A DNA stretch of 64,000 nucleotides from Lachnospiraceae bacterium (GTDB taxonomy: Bacteria; Bacillota; Clostridia; Lachnospirales; Lachnospiraceae): NCBI GenBank assembly GCA_015056905.1, contig SVFI01000003.1:124001-188000 (forward strand), read 5' to 3'. Position 1 is the stretch's first letter. Each line of letters starts with the position of its first letter. The notes below the pieces were generated by a model, which did no database searches, had not been told where the DNA came from, and saw only the letters and a list, made by a program, of their open reading frames with translations. The translations under genes and the position numbers were made by a program. Of this stretch, positions 59,306-64,000 are shown piece after piece.

Positions 59306-61933
59306 CTATTTGGCTTCATACCAGTTTTCACCTGTATGCACATCAATCTCAAGTTCCACGGAAAGTTGCGCAGCCCCTTTCATGTCACGATAGAGAATCT
59401 CCCGCACCTGCTCCACTTCATCCTCATACACTTCCAGAAGAAGCTCGTCATGTACCTGCAAAAGAATCCGGCTCTTAAGACCTTCCTCCAAAAGGGAACG
59501 ATACACACGAATCATCGCAATTTTCATGATATCCGCTGCCGTACCCTGAATCGGCGCATTCATCGCCACACGCTCCCCGAACTGACGCTGCATAAAATTA
59601 GAACTCCCCAGCTCCGGTATCGGTCGCCTGCGCTCATATAACGTCCGGCTCTCTCCCGTTTCCTTTGCGGTCTGCACACAGCGGTCCAAAAACTGCTTAA
59701 TTCCCGGATAAGTTTCAAAATACTGGTCAATATACGCAGCAGCCTCCTTACGGCTGATACTTAAGTCCTGACTTAATCCAAATGAACTGATGCCATACAC
59801 TATCCCGAAGTTAACCGCCTTCGCATTTCTTCTCTGCAAGTCTGTCACTTCTTCAAACGGTGTATGGAACACCTTAGAAGCCGTAATGCGGTGAATATCC
59901 TCAGACATGCGGTAAGCTTCAATTAACTCCTCATCTTCCGACATATGTGCCAAAATGCGAAGCTCTATCTGCGAGTAATCCGCATCCATGAATACGCATC
60001 CTTCTTTCGGGACAAACACCTTCCGAATCAGACGTCCGAGTTCCATTCGCATCGGTATATTCTGCAAATTCGGTTCTGTTGAAGAAATGCGCCCTGTTGC
60101 CGTAATCATTTGGTTAAAACTCGTGTGGATTCTCCCATCCTCACCGATATACTCTGCCAAACCGTCCGCATACGTCGATTTCAGTTTCGTCAAGCCCCGG
60201 TATTCTAAAATATCAGCGACCACCGGATACTCCGGCGCAAGTTTTTCAAGCACATCCGCCGCCGTTGAATAGCCCGTCTTTGTCTTCTTGCCGCCCTTAA
60301 GTTGCATTTTTTCGAATAATATTTCTCCAAGCTGCTTCGGCGAATTAATATTAAACACCTCGCCTACCGCATCATAAATCTGTTGTCTTAAGACAACTAT
60401 TTTTTCCTCCAGGAGTCTTCCGTATTCGACAAGTTCATCTTTTTTAACAATGACACCTTCTTTTTCCATCGCATAAAGCACATAAGTCAACGGCATTTCC
60501 ATTGTCCAAAACAGTTCTTCCATCCCTGATTCCTGCAATTTTGCAGTAAGCAAAGGATAACTGTTTTTGATCGTATATACAATACTGCCCATATATGCAG
60601 TAAATTTTCCCTCATCTGCCTCAAAGGCATCCGCATATCCGACTTTCCCGAACTGCGTCTTGTAATCCTGCAAAGCGATGCCACAGTACTCACCCGCCAC
60701 ATCATCAATGGTGTATTCACTCTTTAACGGATTCATCAGATAGGCCGCAAGTTTTACATCAAAAAAACCGCTTACCATCTCTACATCACCACTGAAACAG
60801 TCATATGACTTTTTACAGTCAAAAGACACCAGCATACAGCTTCTACGCAGCCCGTCCAGCTTTCCGGCCAGATAGTCCATGGTAAGAAACCCCTGTGCGG
60901 CCACGAAATAACTGTTATCTTCCGAAAAGGTAAGTGCAATTCCCGTATCCCGGGCCACATAATATGCAACAATCTCCGCAGATGCGCATTCGTTAAACAC
61001 TCTTTCCGCCTCTGTCATATTGCTGACAAGTCTGCATTCCGGAAGCGGTTTCTCCGCCTCGCCTGCATTCTCAAAACGGCTGAGCATATTCTTAAATGCC
61101 AGCCTTTTAAACAGCTCATAGGCTTCCTTCGTGTACATGTCACCAAGCTTTGCCTGTGCAAGTGTATATGAAATCGGCGCATCCGTCTCTATCGTCGCAA
61201 GCTCCTTGGACAAGTCTGCAAGCTCACGATTTTCACGGAGTGTCGTTTGAATACTCTTCTTCGTAATCTCATCGAGATGCGCATAAATATTTTCAATAGA
61301 CCCATACGTTTCCATTAGTCCGGTCGCCGTTTTTTCTCCTACCTTCGGAACTCCCGGAATGTTGTCCGCCGTGTCTCCCATCAATGCTTTCAATTCTATA
61401 AACTGCAGCGGCGAGACATGATATCGCTCTTTGACATCCGCCGCATAATAATCCTCCACCTCGGTTCGATTCCCCTTGGTTTTCGGAATACGTATCTTAA
61501 TCGTATCCGTCGCAATCTGCAGTAAATCGCGATCTCCGGAAACAAGTGCTACTGCAATACCTTCCTTCTCCGCTCTTTTCGCCATTGTTCCGAGAATATC
61601 ATCGGCCTCATATCCTTCCTGCTCCATCGTCAGGATTCCCATAGCCGCAAGTACTTCCTTCATCACCGGAACCTGCTGCCGCAGTTCCTCCGGCATCGGT
61701 TTTCGCGTACCTTTATAAGCCGCATAGCGTTTGTGGCGGAAAGTCGGTGCCTTCAAATCGAAAGCTACTGCCAGATACTGTGGTTTTTCTTCCTCCAATA
61801 TCTTAAACATAATATTTAAAAATCCATAGATTGCATTCGTGTGAAGCCCTTCCGGATTCGTCAAATCCGGAACTCCGTAAAACGCTCTGTTTAGAATGCT
61901 GTGCCCATCAATCAGTACAAGTTTTTGTTCCAT
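59306..61933 (-). CDS. polA: DNA polymerase I
   Basis: 875 residues: 5'-3' exonuclease (1-~290; LVSGDRDLLQIATD, KALMGDTADNIPGVPKVGEKTA), a 3'-5' exonuclease-like domain (~300-470) and the polymerase domain with FMDADYSQIELRILAHMS, RRNAKAVNFGIVYG and QVHDELLLEV. The middle domain lacks the DxE catalytic pair (AYYVARDTGIAL in its place), so proofreading is probably lost, as in many Gram-positive Pol I enzymes. AGGAGAG precedes the ATG. Confidence 0.98.
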   Translation of the reverse strand: MEQKLVLIDGHSILNRAFYGVPDLTNPEGLHTNAIYGFLNIMFKILEEEKPQYLAVAFDLKAPTFRHKRYAAYKGTRKPMPEELRQQVPVMKEVLAAMGILTMEQEGYEADDILGTMAKRAEKEGIAVALVSGDRDLLQIATDTIKIRIPKTKGNRTEVEDYYAADVKERYHVSPLQFIELKALMGDTADNIPGVPKVGEKTATGLMETYGSIENIYAHLDEITKKSIQTTLRENRELADLSKELATIETDAPISYTLAQAKLGDMYTKEAYELFKRLAFKNMLSRFENAGEAEKPLPECRLVSNMTEAERVFNECASAEIVAYYVARDTGIALTFSEDNSYFVAAQGFLTMDYLAGKLDGLRRSCMLVSFDCKKSYDCFSGDVEMVSGFFDVKLAAYLMNPLKSEYTIDDVAGEYCGIALQDYKTQFGKVGYADAFEADEGKFTAYMGSIVYTIKNSYPLLTAKLQESGMEELFWTMEMPLTYVLYAMEKEGVIVKKDELVEYGRLLEEKIVVLRQQIYDAVGEVFNINSPKQLGEILFEKMQLKGGKKTKTGYSTAADVLEKLAPEYPVVADILEYRGLTKLKSTYADGLAEYIGEDGRIHTSFNQMITATGRISSTEPNLQNIPMRMELGRLIRKVFVPKEGCVFMDADYSQIELRILAHMSEDEELIEAYRMSEDIHRITASKVFHTPFEEVTDLQRRNAKAVNFGIVYGISSFGLSQDLSISRKEAAAYIDQYFETYPGIKQFLDRCVQTAKETGESRTLYERRRPIPELGSSNFMQRQFGERVAMNAPIQGTAADIMKIAMIRVYRSLLEEGLKSRILLQVHDELLLEVYEDEVEQVREILYRDMKGAAQLSVELEIDVHTGENWYEAK

Positions 61934-61971
61934 TTATTCTCTCCTGCTCTTAACACATCGCCCCGGTAAGC

Positions 61972-62292
61972 CTAAAGCAACGCATAAATATATGTCAATG
62001 CAACCATTGCGATTGCGACAATTTCAAAAGCAACAAACCCGAGAATACAGTTTCGACGTCTCATCATCCCTCTTTCCGTCTGCTCCATGTATTCCTTCAA
62101 CTCCCGGTCGAGGTCAAAGGTTTTACCTTCCTCCAAACGCGAAATACCTTCCGACGACAAATACTGTATTGTAAGCTCTTCTTTACAGTCCTCACATATT
62201 TCCATATGTCCTAAAAATCGCATCAAATCTCTGCTTTTTAGTTCATCCTTCAAAAAAGCTGGAATCTGATACTGAATCTGTTTACAATCCAT
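61972..62292 (-). CDS. Small zf-HC2 membrane protein, anti-sigma-like
   Basis: 106 residues: N-terminal zinc finger (CKQIQYQIPAFL ... HMEICEDC), a charged linker and one C-terminal membrane helix (CILGFVAFEIVAIAMVALTYIYALL) with no external domain. It resembles an anti-sigma factor without a sensor part. No sigma gene is adjacent; its only neighbours are polA and a metallo-beta-lactamase gene. GGGTGATGCT precedes the ATG. Confidence 0.8.
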   Translation of the reverse strand: MDCKQIQYQIPAFLKDELKSRDLMRFLGHMEICEDCKEELTIQYLSSEGISRLEEGKTFDLDRELKEYMEQTERGMMRRRNCILGFVAFEIVAIAMVALTYIYALL

Positions 62293-62321
62293 AGCATCAC
62301 CCTTTTTTACCTTGACTATTT

Positions 62322-62330
62322 ATTATATCA
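62322..62330 (-). promoter_or_regulatory. Extended -10 promoter before the zf-HC2 gene
   Basis: TGATATAAT on the minus strand: a perfect -10 with TGA extension, about 30 bases before the ATG, no good -35. It overlaps the stop codon of the upstream gene. Confidence 0.4.
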
Positions 62331-63137
62331 AAAAAGGCAAATAATTTCCATATCATCCGGCACAAATACTTCCCCATCAAACACCTGCTTTGCTTCTTTT
62401 GTATATTTCTGCTTTCTCGTCGCAAGCGTCTTATCTTCCGTATGCCAAAGTACAACTTTCTCCGCCATCAGTTCCTGTGCCGTCCGTCCTGCATCCATTG
62501 CCGTTCCATGATGCTTTTCATATGGCTCAAACACATCTTTGTCTTCGTCAAGACAGAATGCCTCGTGCAAAAGCCACGTACTTCCGATGACAAATTTCTC
62601 GCACGCCTCGTTGTACGGCTCATCCCCCGTAAACGTTAACGCACTTCCGTCCCGAAGTGTCGTTGTAAAACCAAACTGCTTTGCCTTCGTCGAAAAAATA
62701 TCAAAAAACGTCACGGAATAGGACAAAATCTCAACGGTCTGCCCTTCCGTCACCTCATCGAAAAAGATACGCTCATCCAAAAAAGCAACATGCTTTTTGG
62801 CGAGCATCATATCACAGAAGGAACGTAGCATCGCAACCACTTCTTTATGTCCGTATATCCGAAAATCACCTTTATAATTACCCTTATGCATCTGCGTCGC
62901 AACCATCCGCACAATCCAGACAGCCCCAAGAATATGGTCCGTGTGCTTATGCGTTACAAACATATGATGAATCTGATTTACCGAGACATTCATCTTCTCA
63001 AACTGTGTTAAAATCCCATTTCCGCCGCCGGCGTCAACCAAAAAAAGTTCCTCACCGTCACTTAATGCAAAACAAGTATTATAACATTTCGTCACCGCAG
63101 CATTTCCGGTTCCGAACACATAAAGCTTCTGTTCCAT
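62328..63137 (-). CDS. Metallo-beta-lactamase-fold hydrolase, RNase Z-like
   Basis: 269 residues with VTHKHTDHILGAVW (zinc motif HxHxDH), LTFTGDEP and a late histidine LWHTEDKT, the pattern of RNase Z/arylsulfatase-like proteins. True RNase Z is usually longer and its exosite differs, so the substrate is open. AAAGGGATAAG precedes the ATG. It is separate from the tRNA-Leu gene by 183 bases. Confidence 0.85.
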   Translation of the reverse strand: MEQKLYVFGTGNAAVTKCYNTCFALSDGEELFLVDAGGGNGILTQFEKMNVSVNQIHHMFVTHKHTDHILGAVWIVRMVATQMHKGNYKGDFRIYGHKEVVAMLRSFCDMMLAKKHVAFLDERIFFDEVTEGQTVEILSYSVTFFDIFSTKAKQFGFTTTLRDGSALTFTGDEPYNEACEKFVIGSTWLLHEAFCLDEDKDVFEPYEKHHGTAMDAGRTAQELMAEKVVLWHTEDKTLATRKQKYTKEAKQVFDGEVFVPDDMEIICLF

Positions 63138-63272
63138 TTTTTCTTATCCCTTTCCTTACAAATACGCTTTTTTAATTGTAAAAAAATCGCCTATGCTTGT
63201 CAAGGCAAGTACCTCCTCCCCTGACATATAGTACTTTATCCGGACATGCGAATGTTTTTCTCAATATGCTAC

Positions 63273-63301
63273 TTGAAATTCCTTTCCTGTTATGTTAAAC
63301 T
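63273..63301 (+). promoter_or_regulatory. Promoter of tRNA-Leu
   Basis: TTGAAA (63273-63278), 17 bases, TAAACT (63296-63301) with TGT extension, about 20 bases before the tRNA 5' end. Confidence 0.6.
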
Positions 63302-63320
63302 AATCTTCGGTTGAAAAAAC

Positions 63321-63403
63321 GCCGGCGTGTCGGAATGGCAGACGATGCAGACTCAAAATCTGTTGGGTGTACGCCCGTGCGGGTTCAAGTCCCGCCGCCG
63401 GCA
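63321..63403 (+). tRNA. tRNA-Leu (anticodon CAA)
   Basis: Acceptor GCCGGCG pairs with CGCCGGC plus discriminator A. The anticodon loop is CTCAAAA with anticodon CAA, reading UUG. A class II variable arm TGGGTGTACGCCC and T arm GCGGGTTCAAGTCCCGC are present. CCA is not encoded. 83 bases. Confidence 0.95.
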
Positions 63404-63406
63404 GAA

Positions 63407-63437
63407 AAAGAACCATGGAATTCATCCATGGTTCTTT
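63407..63437. terminator. Bidirectional terminator between tRNA-Leu and the flavodoxin gene
   Basis: AAAGAACCATGGA and TCCATGGTTCTTT form a perfect 13-bp stem with a 5-base loop. T-runs follow on the plus strand and A/T-rich sequence on the other. Confidence 0.9.
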
Positions 63438-63441
63438 CTTT

Positions 63442-63966
63442 TTACTTCTTCAAATACTCTACCAGCGGCTTCACATACTCCTCCCCGCTGATGTCAAACG
63501 AGCCTTTGAGTGCTTCCTCAAATCCCTGGCCCATCTCCGTCTTTTCTTTTTGATTTTTCATCATCCTCGCCGCCATTTTCATCATCATTTTTTCCATAAA
63601 TGGCATTTTTTCATAGCAAATTCCGCTCTGCATATAAAAATGCGGGATTACTTCAAGTTCTTCCGGCGTAAAATTGTTTTCCCATACGTCATTCACAATA
63701 TCCTCCGCCGCATTCGGAGTCGCACCCGTCGCAAATACAACAAGCTCTTTTGCACTGCTTGCTGCGAACATTTCTTTTGCTTTTTTCAGATCATCTACGT
63801 TTCCCGCAAACAATCTGGAACCAAATACCACTGTATCATATTCCGCCATTTTCGCCGCTGTTGCCTTTTTCAGTTCTATCATGTCACACTGCACTTCTTT
63901 TGCGATTATCTCTGCATATTTTTTCGTAAATCCTGTCTTACTCTTATACACAACTAATGTTTTCAT
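63442..63966 (-). CDS. Flavodoxin-domain protein
   Basis: 174 residues. The FMN loop VVYKSKTGFTKKYAEIIA and the flavodoxin segments VVFGSRLFAGNV and LVVFATGATP are seen. It is of the flavodoxin_5/HemG-like kind, with a Met/Lys-rich C-terminal helix (MMMKMAARMMKNQKEK) in place of the last strand. The electron partner is unknown. AGGAGGACATT precedes ATG 63966. Confidence 0.9.
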   Translation of the reverse strand: MKTLVVYKSKTGFTKKYAEIIAKEVQCDMIELKKATAAKMAEYDTVVFGSRLFAGNVDDLKKAKEMFAASSAKELVVFATGATPNAAEDIVNDVWENNFTPEELEVIPHFYMQSGICYEKMPFMEKMMMKMAARMMKNQKEKTEMGQGFEEALKGSFDISGEEYVKPLVEYLKK

Positions 63967-64000
63967 AATGTCCTCCTATAGTTTCTTTAAATTATCTACC

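Noticed and set aside
63321-63403. tRNA-Leu as an integration site for a mobile element
   Set aside because: No integrase, no direct repeat of the tRNA 3' end and no foreign genes are seen in the flanking sequence of this window.

Overview
The window is a compact, mostly leftward-transcribed segment of a low-to-mid GC Firmicutes chromosome. It most likely comes from a spore-forming member of the Clostridia, probably Lachnospiraceae. The evidence is spoIVA with a sigma-E-type promoter, Gram-positive AGGAGG-type ribosome binding sites, and long stretches of gene order shared with the Bacillus ylx/ylq region. I cannot name a species. No phage, insertion sequence, CRISPR array or rRNA operon was seen. 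One tRNA gene, tRNA-Leu(CAA), lies at the right end.

Layout. 1-6 kb: purine nucleoside phosphorylase (cut by the window edge), a DUF512 radical SAM-like protein, spoIVA, bioY and a VWA/MoxR pair. 6-10 kb: metF on the plus strand and a large secreted multidomain protein with a C39-like peptidase region, Bsp-like repeats, a ricin-type lectin region, a Ser-Thr-Pro linker and BspA-type leucine-rich repeats. 10-14.6 kb: der-plsY-gpsA plus two small unknown genes, divergent from a long-form prs. 14.6-16 kb: an AT-rich island with an orphan PD-(D/E)XK-like gene surrounded by TGGGTA/TACCCA inverted repeats. 16-20 kb: a sensor kinase/response regulator pair and pgeF.

20-46.6 kb is the core of the window. 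It is an almost continuous block corresponding to Bacillus plsX-acpP-rnc-smc-ftsY-ylxM-ffh-rpsP-ylqC-rimM-trmD-rplS-ylqF-rnhB-ylqG-ylqH plus yraN. It joins lipid synthesis, chromosome condensation, SRP targeting, ribosome and tRNA maturation and signal peptidases. Lineage-specific genes interrupt it: ilvA, a YitT protein and a catalytically degenerate kinase/receiver protein between ftsY and ylxM; two membrane glycosyltransferases between khpA and rimM; and an ABC exporter whose permease is fused to a CPBP protease between trmD and rplS.

46.6-53.6 kb holds two small unknown proteins, another membrane GT-C-like protein, an ECF sigma/anti-sigma pair with a recognisable self-type promoter, pta and tmcAL. 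53.7-63.1 kb holds the UPF0210/ACT pair, a WalJ-like metallo-beta-lactamase protein, an 803-residue FtsA-like ATPase with a long C-terminal extension, coaE, polA, a small zinc-finger membrane protein and a second metallo-beta-lactamase protein. The window ends with tRNA-Leu and a flavodoxin gene.

Many ORF-track starts were moved to internal ATG or GTG codons that carry a ribosome binding site. Promoters and terminators were read by eye and are predictions. No system here is clearly new. The best leads are the TGGGTA repeat/nuclease island, the kinase/receiver protein that has lost both phosphoacceptors, the FtsA-like protein with repeated VNG...GD modules, and the reuse of terminator stems as -35 boxes.
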